Part shown: positions 34,828 to 43,974 of the stretch, one piece after another | Layout of the letters: every line of letters begins with the position of its first letter | Numbering within the stretch: the stretch's first letter is position 1 | DNA from: Acidobacteriota bacterium | GTDB lineage: Bacteria; Acidobacteriota; Terriglobia; Terriglobales; Acidobacteriaceae | Direction: 5' to 3' | Assembly (NCBI GenBank): GCA_003225175.1 | Contig: QIBA01000061.1 | Location: forward strand, 1-56,122 | Length of the DNA stretch: 56,122 bases | Notes under the pieces: model-generated | Told to the model about the DNA's origin: nothing | Databases searched by the model: none | Seen by the model: the letters and a program-made list of their open reading frames with translations, nothing else | Program-made: the position numbers and the translations under genes

Positions 34828-35312
34828 TCAGTTCCCAGATCAGGAAGGCTCTTTTTGCTGCGAAGAACGCTCCGACTGAGCAGAACCACCTGCGGTAGCG
34901 GGTGGTGCTTCGGCTTGCCTCAAATGTTCTGTTGTCCAGCAATGCGCACCCATTTTAGAGTTTCGGTGGTATCGGCTTTCTCCAAACAAGTGGCGCTTCC
35001 CGAGAGCAGTCTGTCCGCTGCATGCTTGAACAGTGCAGATTCGAAGTCAGCACAAAGAACGCCAGCGGAGGCTGCCCATTCGACACACGATTGTCTTCCT
35101 CGCTGCTCTCATCTTGAGTTCGCCGACCTGCCGTTTTGAACAATCCTTCTCAGATAATGGCGGCAAGACCCGGGAGGTGAACTGGATCGCGATGGACACG
35201 CGAACAGCAAATGAATCCGACGGCGCCTCTCACCAGCGCTGAACGCTCGAGGGACGCGCGAGCACATGACGAGAAGCTCACGGAACCAGCGGCGTATCGC
35301 CGCCGGTACTGA
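34828..35312. other. Intergenic region between convergent genes, with REP-like R4
   Basis: About 485 bases without a gene. REP-like element R4 (ACCACC...GGTGGT) is at 34885-34906, in the same orientation as R2 at 7474. Short frames on both strands lack any supporting signal. No clear terminator hairpin is seen. Confidence 0.5.
34885..34906 (-). repeat. REP-like element R4
   Basis: Identical to R2 over 22 bases. It lies 58 bases after the stop of the membrane-anchored SDR. Confidence 0.75.
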
Positions 35313-36548
35313 TCAATCCATGCCGCTAATCTTGTAATACCTGGCCATCCAGTACGACAGGATGTAATCGATGGCTGCAGTCTCAATCGTGCCATCGCCG
35401 CCACCGTATAGCAGCCGCGGACTTCGTTGCCAGAGAAAGTCCGTATTGGGACGCTGCGGCACGGGAATAATGACGCATGCACGATCCGTTTGGCCGCATG
35501 CCGGATATTGAGAGGTTAGGTCTACCCAGGCGTCGCGCCGCGGACGCTGCAGCCACTGGTTCAAGAGTTGCACGGTCTGCTGATCGCGCACCAGGTCCTC
35601 GCCCTGGATTGCGCGATTGATCATGTTGAAGTGCGCATTCTGATGGGTCTGCGTTGTATTCCAGAGCACCGAATAGGCTGTCAGATAGCTTCGCAGGAAG
35701 GGCGAAGTCCTCTCTTCGAGTCGGATCAGGTTATAGAGATTGATGCTGTCGAGATTGAACTTGAAGTAATGGTTATGGTCATCGCCGCAGTCATAAAGAA
35801 TGGGCAGAGCCACGAAAGCCGAGAGCGCCGCGCGGTAGGCCTGATAGGTAAGCTCGAATCGCGGGGGATTTACATGACGACCGACTTGAAGGAAGCTCAA
35901 GATCTGGTCGGGATGACTCAAAAACGAAGTGCTGATGGTGCCGTTTGGCATCACCACTGACCAGTGGTTCGCGATGAGATTATTGAGAAGGCGAGTGACT
36001 TCACTACTCACGTTCGACCGGACGGAATCGTCGTCCACCATGTCATAGGCGATGCCCAACCCAAAAAACACTCCCGAGTACTGATCGCGGGAAGTGTTAC
36101 CAACCCATTTGTAGCTCTGTCCCGAAACGGTACCGTCATAGATCCCGAGATCCTGGTTTTCGGCGGCTAAATCTGCAGCATACGGCGAGTCTGCCGGAAA
36201 CAGGCATCGCGCCAAGACATCCGTTCCCGTTATCTCTCTCAGCGACTGGATGCCGGCTAACGCTCGCCGCAGATTGTCGGATGAACCGGTTACCTGGTAA
36301 CGGAACGCCTCCGCCGCCAGGTAGTGGCCACTCCAGATCGCCGAATCGCGGCAACGGGTGTAGCTCGAAACTGTGTTGTAGGCTGGGGAGCTTGGATCTG
36401 CAGAGGCGAACCGCGGATCGAGAATGGTCCCGTAAGGCACGTGCAGTGACTGGATGTTCTGAGAAATTGCCAGCGCATCACTCTCTGCGCCGAGACACGG
36501 AAGTACTGAAATCAGCAGAAAACAGAACGTGCAGAATGCCTTGCGCAT
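35313..36548 (-). CDS. Secreted hypothetical protein, helical
   Basis: 411 residues with a signal peptide (MRKAFCTFCFLLISVLPCLG). The mature protein has aromatic- and Tyr-rich segments suggestive of an alpha/alpha barrel: SGHYLAAEAFRYQVTG, DQYSGVFFGLGIAYDMVDD, LNNLIANHWSVVMPNG and a final DYILSYWMARYYKISGM. The pattern of alternating aromatic helices resembles glycan-processing barrels, but I see no diagnostic catalytic motif and would not assign activity. It is a monocistronic gene. Confidence 0.75.
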   Translation of the reverse strand: MRKAFCTFCFLLISVLPCLGAESDALAISQNIQSLHVPYGTILDPRFASADPSSPAYNTVSSYTRCRDSAIWSGHYLAAEAFRYQVTGSSDNLRRALAGIQSLREITGTDVLARCLFPADSPYAADLAAENQDLGIYDGTVSGQSYKWVGNTSRDQYSGVFFGLGIAYDMVDDDSVRSNVSSEVTRLLNNLIANHWSVVMPNGTISTSFLSHPDQILSFLQVGRHVNPPRFELTYQAYRAALSAFVALPILYDCGDDHNHYFKFNLDSINLYNLIRLEERTSPFLRSYLTAYSVLWNTTQTHQNAHFNMINRAIQGEDLVRDQQTVQLLNQWLQRPRRDAWVDLTSQYPACGQTDRACVIIPVPQRPNTDFLWQRSPRLLYGGGDGTIETAAIDYILSYWMARYYKISGMD

Positions 36549-36811
36549 AAGACCCCCTTTTTCGAACGCATGGAATAGCGGGCAGGTCCGAGAACGGAAA
36601 TAATTCCCGGCTGCATATTCCAGATGGAGGTTTTCCCCGAGGGGCTGCCCCTAAATCTGCGAATTGCTGTAGTGGGGTGTTTGCCGCCAACCTGCACCCT
36701 GCCGCCCGGGTTTGGGCTATTCTGTTATGTGGTGATTTCATGATTGCTGATTTGGAAATCGCGAAATCACGAAATCGCAAATTGAAATCGAAACCCCACC
36801 GTGGGCGGTAC

Positions 36812-36982
36812 GGATCCACGTTTGCGGCTCACGCCGCTTTGCCTGGTTCCTTTTCGGGATTGCCGATTACCTTGTGCTCAGACCGACTGGTCGTATCTTT
36901 CATCTCTTTTGGTTTGCCGATGGCTTCGGTCGGATTGTCGGCTGCGCAGGTGGCATCACCCTTTGGCTTCCTTATCCGGTGG
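36812..36982 (-). pseudogene. Duplicated 3' end of the MscS channel gene
   Basis: The stretch matches 40634-40805 closely (shared phrases 'ggatccacg', 'acgccgctttgcc', 'cttttggtttgccgat' and 'ggcttcggt'). On the minus strand it would encode the variable acidic tail of the channel protein (EAKGDA...EPGKAA region). The rest of the gene is absent. Several base changes and small indels have already broken the frame. The extent is roughly 170 bases. Confidence 0.8.
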
Positions 36983-37007
36983 CGTAAAATTCGGCAACGC
37001 CAACACG

Positions 37008-37304
37008 ATGCCAGTTAAACGCAAAGCTCCGCGCAAGATCCAGCAACACATCACAGAAGTAGACGAGGTCGCGATCCGCCTGCGGGTTGAGCCGTTGAAA
37101 GAGGGGGGATACCTGGCGACCAGCAGCGATATTCCTGGTCTGGTTGCGGAAGGACGCAGCGTGACCGAAGCAGTCGAAATAGCTCAGGGGCTGGCACGCA
37201 AGATCGTCGAATCGTGCATAGAGCACGGCGATCCTCTTCCCCCGGTTTTTGCAAAAGCCTCTCGTGAACCACAGGAGTTCATCGTACCCGTCGGCATCCG
37301 CTGA
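37008..37304 (+). CDS. HicB-like antitoxin family protein (orphan)
   Basis: 98 residues from the ATG at 37008. The fold is HicB-like: VAIRLRVEPLKEGGYLATSS followed by DIPGLVAEGRSVTEAVEIAQ (the partial RNase H-like beta-alpha unit with the conserved DIPGL and EG..V.EA patterns), and a C-terminal EFIVPVGIR. Canonical HicB antitoxins bind HicA toxins, but no HicA gene is next to it. Upstream is a decayed piece of a channel gene and downstream is an 18-bp inverted repeat. It may be a remnant or a stand-alone HicB-domain protein. No helix-turn-helix extension is present. Confidence 0.75.
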   Translation: MPVKRKAPRKIQQHITEVDEVAIRLRVEPLKEGGYLATSSDIPGLVAEGRSVTEAVEIAQGLARKIVESCIEHGDPLPPVFAKASREPQEFIVPVGIR

Positions 37305-37326
37305 GATGCGCACCCTTCCGAAAATC

Positions 37327-37435
37327 GAGGCTGTTACGAAACTCAATAATTTTGTTACCTATGGTGGTCGCGGTCCAGGCGAAGCGCAATATGTTGTGGT
37401 TTCAAAAGAGGAATTTCGAGTTTCGTAACAGCCTC
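37327..37435. repeat. 109-bp element with perfect 18-bp inverted ends
   Basis: GAGGCTGTTACGAAACTC at 37327-37344 and its exact reverse complement at 37418-37435 flank a 73-bp spacer. Weak matching extends for a few bases outside each end (ccgaaaatc against ccgcgatttt). It could be a very short non-autonomous transposable element or a long RNA hairpin. It starts 22 bases after the hicB stop. A 41-codon frame from 37306 covers most of it, which I do not consider a gene. Confidence 0.8.
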
Positions 37436-37493
37436 AAAATCGCGGAAGGATGCGGCACGCGGCACGCTGCGGCCCAAGCGCATTTGTTCAAAC

Positions 37494-38438
37494 TTAGTTA
37501 CCACGACTTCCGTGCACTTTCTCTCTTCGGGAGAAGAGAATCTGCGCGTCGGTGGCCGCACTCAGTCGTCTCGCGAAATATAACGTCAAGCCATCCCAGG
37601 ATAGAGCTGGCGTTACGTCCCCGGCGGCTGTGTTGAGTTCGTCCACGGGTATCGGCGTTGACCAGGGATCGTGAGTTGCCGCTCGTGTCGAGGTCCAGAG
37701 ATCCTGACTCTGACCGACCGAGCCGGGCCGATTTGACTGGAAGAAGATCTCCAGCCCGTCGCGGCGGAGATACGGGCGTCCTTCGTTCCACAATGGGTCG
37801 CTCAGCTCCTGTACCTTGATTGGGCTTTCGAACGAGCCATCCGGATTTCGAACGCTCGCATATATGTCGACTCCATTGTTTTGATTCCCTGCCGGATTGC
37901 TGACAAAGTACATGTAAGTCAGACCTGACTCCTCGTCGTCGAAGAGCGCCGGACCTGAATCGAATCCTTTTGTATTTATGGGTGACCCAAGGTCATCGAG
38001 GTTGCGGGCGGGTTCCCATGCGGAGTCGTCATGCGTGTGCTGCCGGTATGACACCATGAGGTCGAATCCACCTCGTCCGCCCGGGCGATCACTGGCGAAG
38101 TAAAGCCAGTGCCCGTCGGAGGAGACGAACGCCCCACGGTCGTTGTAGGCCGAGTTCACAGTATCCGGCAGCTTTTCCGGTGTGCCCCACGGCGCGTCTT
38201 TGCGGTCGCGATGGACGACCCATATGTCCTCGCCGCTCTTTGTGACGTCGCCTCGTTGAAAGTAGAAGCTTAAGTCATCCTTCGAGATCGCGCTTGCGAA
38301 CTCGAGGGCGCTGCTGGTATTAACCTCATCGAATACTGTGGGCGTCGACCAGGCTGAGTAGCGTTGCGCTGTGGCTCCAAGTGGGCTCACCAGGAAGAGA
38401 GCGACCGACAACACGATCACCAATAGACAAGTCCTCAT
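37494..38438 (-). CDS. Secreted WD40-like (PD40) beta-propeller protein
   Basis: About 314 residues from the ATG at 38438 (MRTCLLVIVLSVALFLVSPL signal peptide). At least four PD40 repeats are visible through motifs such as DGHWLYFASDRPGGRGGFDL, RRDGLEIFFQSNRPGS and SWDGLTLYFARRL. This is the TolB-type propeller repeat, likely acting in the periplasm or at the outer membrane in binding. No enzyme motif is present. It is divergent from the wHTH/TPR regulator gene at 38682, which lies 244 bases away, so the two may share a control region. Confidence 0.88.
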   Translation of the reverse strand: MRTCLLVIVLSVALFLVSPLGATAQRYSAWSTPTVFDEVNTSSALEFASAISKDDLSFYFQRGDVTKSGEDIWVVHRDRKDAPWGTPEKLPDTVNSAYNDRGAFVSSDGHWLYFASDRPGGRGGFDLMVSYRQHTHDDSAWEPARNLDDLGSPINTKGFDSGPALFDDEESGLTYMYFVSNPAGNQNNGVDIYASVRNPDGSFESPIKVQELSDPLWNEGRPYLRRDGLEIFFQSNRPGSVGQSQDLWTSTRAATHDPWSTPIPVDELNTAAGDVTPALSWDGLTLYFARRLSAATDAQILFSRREKVHGSRGN

Positions 38439-38681
38439 CTTATATTCTCCTTTTCTGGGGCAGCGCACCGGATAAGCACAGGACGCGAGTGCACTAGCTC
38501 ATGTGCCGCACAGCTTCCCGCTCAATTCCAAAGACCTCAATGGAAACAAGATGATTTGTTCCGGCTATTTGGGTGACGTGATAAGTCTTTGCTGTATCTG
38601 ATACTTAGCCCAATAGCTGTCAACCCAATTTGGGTACATTACGTGGTATGCTGCTCCGCATCTTTTTCCAGGCTGAAGCAG

Positions 38682-40610
38682 ATGCAGGCTGTAACCCGAT
38701 GCAAGAACATATTTCGCTTCGGGCCTTTTGAGTTCGATCCCAATACTCGTGAGCTGCGAAAGCACGGTTTGCGTGTTCAGCTTATGGGCCAGCCGGCCGA
38801 GGTGCTCACACTTTTGCTCGAACGTCCCGGCGAAGTCATACGCCGTGAGGACCTTCAGAGTCGGCTCTGGCCCGGCGACACTTTTGTCGAGTTCGAGAAC
38901 GGAGTCAATGCCGCAGTAAAACGTCTGCGCGAGCGGCTGGGGGATTCAGCCGACACACCACGTTACATTGAAACTATTCCACGCAGTGGATACCGATTCA
39001 TTGCTCCGGTAAGTCACGTATCGAACGGAAACAGTGCCTCCGTTGTAACCAGCGACACAAAACCAGCAAACCTACCGGATCAACCTCCCAATACCGTAGC
39101 CAAGGTCAGGATCAACCCTCGCTGGTGGTTCGGCGCACTGGCTGCCGCTGCGATTCTCGCCATTGCGCTCTATTCGGTGGTGTCGCGCTCCAGTCGACGG
39201 CTGGAGCGTCCGTCATCTGTTCAGATCAGGTCAATCGCTGTCCTGCCCTTCGCGAATCTCTCCGGCGATTCCGAGCAAGAGTATTTCGCCGACGGCATGA
39301 CCGACGAGTTGATAACGAGTATCTCGAAGATTCCTGGGTTAACGGTGATCTCGCGCACCTCAGTCATGCGATACAAGAGGACGAACAAGCAATTGCCCGC
39401 CATTGCGCGTGAACTGAACGTAGATGGCATCATGGAAGGCACAGTGCTGCGCTCTGGAGATCGGGTACGTATCACCATCCAGTTGCTTCATGGTCCCAGT
39501 GATACTCATCTATGGGCGGACACTTATGAACGCGATCTTCATGATGTGCTCACTCTCCAGGACGAACTGGCCGATGCGGTTGCGCGCCAGGTGAAAGTTG
39601 CGGTCACGTCTTCTTACCAATCATTCCAGCGAGAGCACAGCCGTTCGCTCGACCCAAAGAGCTACGAGTCTTATCTTAAAGGTCGTTATTACTTCAATAG
39701 CTTGCAGGTCGAGAAGGCGGCAGCAAGCTTCAAAGAGGCCATCAACTTAGAGCCGGAGTACGCTCAAGCTTATGCCGGCTTGGCGGAGACGTATGACTTA
39801 TTTGAGCCGCAGAATGCAGCTCCTGCCCACCAAGCGATCTCTACTGCCAAGGCTGCAGCCCTGAGGGCGCTCGAGCTCGACGGCAATGTTGCTGAAGCGC
39901 ACACTTCATTAGGGTGGGCAAACATGGTATATGACTGGGATTGGACTGGAGCTGAGGCGAGTTTCAAGCGCGCACTGCAGCTCAACCCCAATTCTGAAAC
40001 TGCTCATTTATGGTACGGCTGCGAACTGGTTTGGGAAGGCCGATTCGACGAGGGACTCTCCGAAATGAGGCGCGCCCAGGAGGTGGCTCCTGCATCTGCC
40101 CATATGGCTGCGTTCTTCGCAATGGGACTCTATCAAGCTCGCCGATATGAGGAAGCAGTTAATCGATCAAAAGAGGCGCTTGAGCTCGACCGCACATATC
40201 CGGCGGCCTATCAATGGCTCGGACTAACCTACGCGGCAGTGGGACGGCATGAGGAAGCGATCAATGAGCTTGAGAAATCTCTGCAGTTTTCAAGAGACCG
40301 AGGAGTGCGGATATCGGTGGCGTTGTCCAGGCTCGGATATGCCTACGGAGTTGCCGGACGACGAGCGGACGCCTTGGCGATCCTCGAACAATTGCGAAGA
40401 ATGTCCGCCACGAAACACGTTCCACCTCCGCACTTCGCCATCGTTTACATCGGGATGGGGGATAAAGATCGAGCTTTTGACTGGTTGAATAAAGGCTTGA
40501 GAGAGCGCTCGTATGAAATGCCGGTAATAAAAACCGATCCACGATTTGACTCTCTCCGCAACGATCCGCGTTTTCAGGACTTGCTCAAAGACATGAGCTT
40601 CCCACAATAG
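38682..40610 (+). CDS. Winged-helix/TolB-like/TPR signalling protein
   Basis: About 642 residues from the ATG at 38682; the frame is open to 38589, but the first 31 residues are not family-like. Residues about 10-105 form an OmpR-type winged helix (LRVQLMGQPAEVLTLLLERP, EVIRREDLQSRLWPGDTFVE, and the wing IETIPRSGYRFIAP). A single TM helix follows (WWFGALAAAAILAIALYSVV). Then comes a TolB/FlgO-like domain (RSIAVLPFANLSGDSEQEYF, ADGMTDELITSISKIPGL), and then about eight TPR units (EPEYAQAYAGLAETYDLFEP, NPNSETAHLWYGCELVWEGR and others). The order puts DNA binding in the cytoplasm and the TPR part outside, as in ToxR/CadC-type one-component regulators. It is a typical acidobacterial paralog family. 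Confidence 0.9.
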   Translation: MQAVTRCKNIFRFGPFEFDPNTRELRKHGLRVQLMGQPAEVLTLLLERPGEVIRREDLQSRLWPGDTFVEFENGVNAAVKRLRERLGDSADTPRYIETIPRSGYRFIAPVSHVSNGNSASVVTSDTKPANLPDQPPNTVAKVRINPRWWFGALAAAAILAIALYSVVSRSSRRLERPSSVQIRSIAVLPFANLSGDSEQEYFADGMTDELITSISKIPGLTVISRTSVMRYKRTNKQLPAIARELNVDGIMEGTVLRSGDRVRITIQLLHGPSDTHLWADTYERDLHDVLTLQDELADAVARQVKVAVTSSYQSFQREHSRSLDPKSYESYLKGRYYFNSLQVEKAAASFKEAINLEPEYAQAYAGLAETYDLFEPQNAAPAHQAISTAKAAALRALELDGNVAEAHTSLGWANMVYDWDWTGAEASFKRALQLNPNSETAHLWYGCELVWEGRFDEGLSEMRRAQEVAPASAHMAAFFAMGLYQARRYEEAVNRSKEALELDRTYPAAYQWLGLTYAAVGRHEEAINELEKSLQFSRDRGVRISVALSRLGYAYGVAGRRADALAILEQLRRMSATKHVPPPHFAIVYIGMGDKDRAFDWLNKGLRERSYEMPVIKTDPRFDSLRNDPRFQDLLKDMSFPQ

Positions 40611-40649
40611 ACGGCCCTTAAATCTGGGCTGCCGGATCCACGTTGCGGC

Positions 40650-41651
40650 TTACGCCGCTTTGCCAGGTTCCCTTTCAGGATCGCCGATTACTTTCTGCTC
40701 TGTCTCACTGGTCGTGTCTTTCATTTCTCTTGGTTTGCCGACGGCTTCGGTGGGATTATCGGCGGCACGGGTTGCTGCATCGCCTTTGGCTTCCTCATCC
40801 GGCGGATGCACGGTGAGATCCATCGTCTCCGACCCGATTTCGATGTCTTTGCGTTCCCGGAGCTGACGGAAAGCTTCGGCGTAGATGAAGCTGCTGGCCT
40901 TGCGGCGCTGCTTGGGATCGACGATGTAGCGCAACGTCACTTCGATGTAGTTGTCAGTCACTCCGATATAGACATCGGGTTCCAGTTCGAAACGCGGCAC
41001 CATGAAATAGCGCTGCATATTCTCGATCTTCTTGTGCGCACCCTGCAGAAACTCGCGTGTGTACTCTCGTCCGACCGCTTTCAGGATTTTGGAGATTGCT
41101 TTCACATTGCTGGCATAAGTCACCGGAATGCGAATCTCGTCCCAGATATAGCCGAAGGTTCGCGTGTAATTGAAGACGGGAGTACCGAAGACCTGCGCGT
41201 TGGCAAACTGAATCGTGCGTCCACTGTATTGATCGCCGCTGATCCAGTTGCCAATCTCCATCATGCGCGTGTAGAAGAAGCCGACGTCAATCACATCGCC
41301 ACTCAGTTTATTGATCTCGATGCGATCGCCACCGGAGTACATGTGGCCGGCAAAAATGGCGATGCGTCCGGCGATGCTGAGCAATGGCTCCCGCAGCGAG
41401 ATCGCCAGACCAGCTCCGATAAGTCCCCAGAACTGTCCCTTAAATTGGAGCTTACTGGCCCAAACCACGATCAGCGCCGCGATTGTGAGTACGGTGATGG
41501 TAGTGTTCACCAGGCGATAAAGCCGGTAGTGCTCTTTGGGGGAGATGTCGCGCGCCTCGATGATCTTGCGGGCAAGCAAGGCTCCGCACCACGCCAGGAG
41601 GAGAATCCCTAGCGAACCAAACACCGGAACTTCGTAAGGAAAACGCTGCAT
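40650..41651 (-). CDS. MscS-family mechanosensitive ion channel
   Basis: 333 residues. Two or three TM helices are visible (VFGSLGILLLAWCGALLARK and ITVLTIAALIVVW), followed by a pore-like Gly/Ala helix FWGLIGAGLAISLREPLLSI and a cytoplasmic domain with GDRIEINKLSGDVIDVGFFY and YSGRTIQFANAQVFGTPVFNY. The tail of about 50 residues is acidic and repetitive (EEAKGDAATRAADNPTEAVG). It opens under membrane tension to release solutes. The last 160 bases of this gene, encoding that tail, also occur as a decayed copy at 36812-36982. Confidence 0.88.
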   Translation of the reverse strand: MQRFPYEVPVFGSLGILLLAWCGALLARKIIEARDISPKEHYRLYRLVNTTITVLTIAALIVVWASKLQFKGQFWGLIGAGLAISLREPLLSIAGRIAIFAGHMYSGGDRIEINKLSGDVIDVGFFYTRMMEIGNWISGDQYSGRTIQFANAQVFGTPVFNYTRTFGYIWDEIRIPVTYASNVKAISKILKAVGREYTREFLQGAHKKIENMQRYFMVPRFELEPDVYIGVTDNYIEVTLRYIVDPKQRRKASSFIYAEAFRQLRERKDIEIGSETMDLTVHPPDEEAKGDAATRAADNPTEAVGKPREMKDTTSETEQKVIGDPEREPGKAA

Positions 41652-42053
41652 CCCTAGGTGAGATGCCGCTATAAAGGTGCGCGTTTTACTTGAATGGATT
41701 TCGCGGGACAGCAGAAAACACGCGGTAAGCCGAAGAATAGATCTAATGAGAAGATCAGGATTACCGGATTACCCGCGAAGAGCTTGGCAGGATGGTTTAT
41801 AAGGTGCGACACGCTACTACCATGTAGCTCTGCAATCAGAAAGGCTCGCCACCGAGCCCGGGCCTCGAAGGGATACCATCAGCACCAGCCTGGCCTGCGA
41901 TACGACAATACTCCTGGCATCATAACAACCCGGCAGCATCGGATCAGATTGTCCTCCCTGTCCCGAATTTGAACTCCAGACTTTTGCAAAAGCAATGAAG
42001 TGCCATGCCTGTTTGGTTGCGAGCGCGTTGTTACATCTATATCATTTGCAGGA
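41652..42053. promoter_or_regulatory. Upstream region of the chrB operon
   Basis: About 400 bases without a gene, between divergent transcription units. Two candidate signals are visible. A perfect 12-bp palindrome CTTTTGCAAAAG lies at 41981-41992. A promoter-like TTGCGA (42017-42022) is followed after 17 bases by TATCAT (42040-42045). If that promoter is used, transcription would begin at about 42052, right at the assumed chrB start, giving a nearly leaderless mRNA or a downstream start codon. Confidence 0.3.
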
Positions 42054-42995
42054 ATGGTAGTACCAGCGAAACAGGCTTTAGGCAAAGCGCCAAGCAAACA
42101 TGATGTGCCATGGCTACTACTGATGTTCAGTCTGCCTGCAAAGCAGGCGAGTCGCCGTGTGGAAGTGTGGCGCAAACTGAAGCAATACGGCGTCCTTGCT
42201 CTGCCTAGCTCTGGATATTTGTTGCCTAACACCGCGACAAATCAAGAGCACTTTGAATGGCTTGCTGCTGCTATTCGAAAATACAAAGGCAATGCATCCG
42301 TCGTGAAGGTGAATGATATTGACGACCAGCCCGTCGCACTATTGCGTCAGAGGTTCAGGGAAGCAAGGTCCCGCGACTACCAAGAACTACAGCGCAAGCT
42401 CAGGACAAAATCAGTTAAGGCCAATTCGGCAGATCTGGTACGACTGCGAAGGCGCTTTCAACATATCGTCAACATCGATTTCTTTAATAACCCGCTACGC
42501 AGCAGGGTCGAAAGCTTACTGAATAACGTCGACGGACTTGCGCAAACCATTCCGAGCGCAGCTGGCAAAAAAAGAAAAGAATATCTCAATCGGACTTGGG
42601 TAACCCGGCCAAGGCCCGGCATCGATCGGGTTTCATCGGCTTGGCTGATCCGCAAGTTCATCGACGCACGCGCACGATTCGCCTTTGCCGATGACCCGCG
42701 CAAAGTTCCGAACGCAGTGCCCTTTGACATGTTTCAGGCCGGCGGTTTCGGACATCGCGGCGAAGACTGCACCTTCGAAACCTTGCGTAAGGAGTTCGCT
42801 ATTCGTGATTCAAAGGTGGCGGTCATTGCACAGACCATTCATGACGCCGATTTGGAAGACGAGAAATACGGACGCTCCGAGGGAATTGGCCTGGATCGGG
42901 TTTTGATCGGCTGGGCGCAGGAAGGCACAGCCGATGAAGAACTGCTCCGCCGGGGAATGGAAATGATCGAAGGGCTTTATCAGGCGATTACATAA
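42054..42995 (+). CDS. chrB: ChrB-type chromate-responsive protein
   Basis: About 313 residues from the ATG at 42054; the frame is open from 42000, and a GTG near 42102 (VPWLLLMFSLP) is also possible. The N-terminal ChrB domain shows WLLLMFSLPAKQASRRVEVW then RKLKQYGVLALPSSGYLLPN. The C-terminal ChrB domain is complete: YLNRTWVTRPRPGIDRVSSA, WLIRKFIDARARFAFADDP, AGGFGHRGEDCTFETLRKEF and HDADLEDEKYG. In the characterised Ochrobactrum system ChrB senses chromate and controls transcription of the chrA efflux gene. Here it leads an operon with a DUF1259 protein and an RND pump, and no chrA follows. Confidence 0.88.
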   Translation: MVVPAKQALGKAPSKHDVPWLLLMFSLPAKQASRRVEVWRKLKQYGVLALPSSGYLLPNTATNQEHFEWLAAAIRKYKGNASVVKVNDIDDQPVALLRQRFREARSRDYQELQRKLRTKSVKANSADLVRLRRRFQHIVNIDFFNNPLRSRVESLLNNVDGLAQTIPSAAGKKRKEYLNRTWVTRPRPGIDRVSSAWLIRKFIDARARFAFADDPRKVPNAVPFDMFQAGGFGHRGEDCTFETLRKEFAIRDSKVAVIAQTIHDADLEDEKYGRSEGIGLDRVLIGWAQEGTADEELLRRGMEMIEGLYQAIT

Positions 42996-43016
42996 GAAAC
43001 CATAGGAGGTGTTGTC

Positions 43017-43934
43017 GTGAAAATTGCGCAAATGCTAATCGGCTCATTAATCACCTGTCTCGTGATACTCGCTGCTACAGCTAACCTCGGGCACGGTCAA
43101 CAAAGCACGTCCCCAGAATGGAAAGCTGTGGAGGACGCCCTCGGACGTAAGGGATCGATGCAGCCAGACGATGTCTATAAATTCAGCATGCCGCGCTCTG
43201 ACCTAAAGGTGACGGTCGCGGGCACCTCGATCAAGGCTGGTCTTGCACTCGGCTCTTGGTTAGCGTTCAAGCGCATGGGCAGTGACGCTGTTGTGATGGG
43301 AGATCTTGTGTTGAGCGAGTCTGAAGTCGAGCCGGTCATGGCGAAGCTGCAGCAGGAAGGCGTTGAGCAAACGGGGTTGCACAATCACCTGCTCAATGAA
43401 ACGCCACGTGTTATGTACATGCACGTTGCGGGGCACGGCGATCCAGTCAAGCTGGCAACGGCGCTGAAAGATGCCTTGGCATTGACTAAGACTCCATTGG
43501 GTTCGCCCGCTCCTACGGGCCAGCAACCCAGTCTCGGCTTTGACACGGCTCAGGTCGATAAGGCGCTCGGGTATCAGGGCAAAAATAACAACGGGATTTA
43601 TCAGTTCTCCGTTCCCAGAGCGGAAAAGATCACCGATATGGGAACAGAAGTGCCGCCGTCCATGGGCACGGCCACTGCTATTAATTTCCAGGCAACTGGG
43701 AGCGGAAAAGCTGCGATAACCGGCGATTTCGTGTTGCTAGGAACTGAGGTCAATCCAGTGATTCGCGCTCTCCGCGATAACGGAATCCAGGTCACTGCAG
43801 TGCACAGCCACATGCTCACGGAAGAGCCGCGACTCTTCTTCATGCACTTCTGGGCAAATGACGACGCAGCGAAGCTCGCAAAGGGATTACGCGCGGCCCT
43901 TGATAAAACCAATTCGGCAAAACCGAAGCAGTGA
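43017..43934 (+). CDS. Secreted DUF1259 (LppY/LpqO-like) protein
   Basis: 305 residues from a GTG at 43017, with AGGAGG ten bases upstream; the gap to chrB is 21 bases. The signal peptide is MKIAQMLIGSLITCLVILAA. Two copies of the DUF1259 unit follow. Each has a strand with KFSMPRSDLKVTV or QFSVPRAEKITD, and a motif with paired His residues: TGLHNHLLNETPRVMYMHV (first) and TAVHSHMLTEEPRLFFMHF (second). The repeated HNH/HSH and MH positions suggest a metal site in each copy. DUF1259 genes are found next to chrB or in metal loci in some genomes (recollection), so a periplasmic metal- or stress-related role is plausible. Confidence 0.88.
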   Translation: MKIAQMLIGSLITCLVILAATANLGHGQQSTSPEWKAVEDALGRKGSMQPDDVYKFSMPRSDLKVTVAGTSIKAGLALGSWLAFKRMGSDAVVMGDLVLSESEVEPVMAKLQQEGVEQTGLHNHLLNETPRVMYMHVAGHGDPVKLATALKDALALTKTPLGSPAPTGQQPSLGFDTAQVDKALGYQGKNNNGIYQFSVPRAEKITDMGTEVPPSMGTATAINFQATGSGKAAITGDFVLLGTEVNPVIRALRDNGIQVTAVHSHMLTEEPRLFFMHFWANDDAAKLAKGLRAALDKTNSAKPKQ

Positions 43935-43974
43935 AGGAAAACAAGTCTCGTTCTGTGTCCTTGGGGAGGAACGA

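Noticed and set aside
37306-37428. Possible HicA toxin gene after hicB
   Set aside because: The 40-residue frame lacks the HicA motifs (GSHHxY) and lies over an 18-bp inverted repeat element, which explains it.
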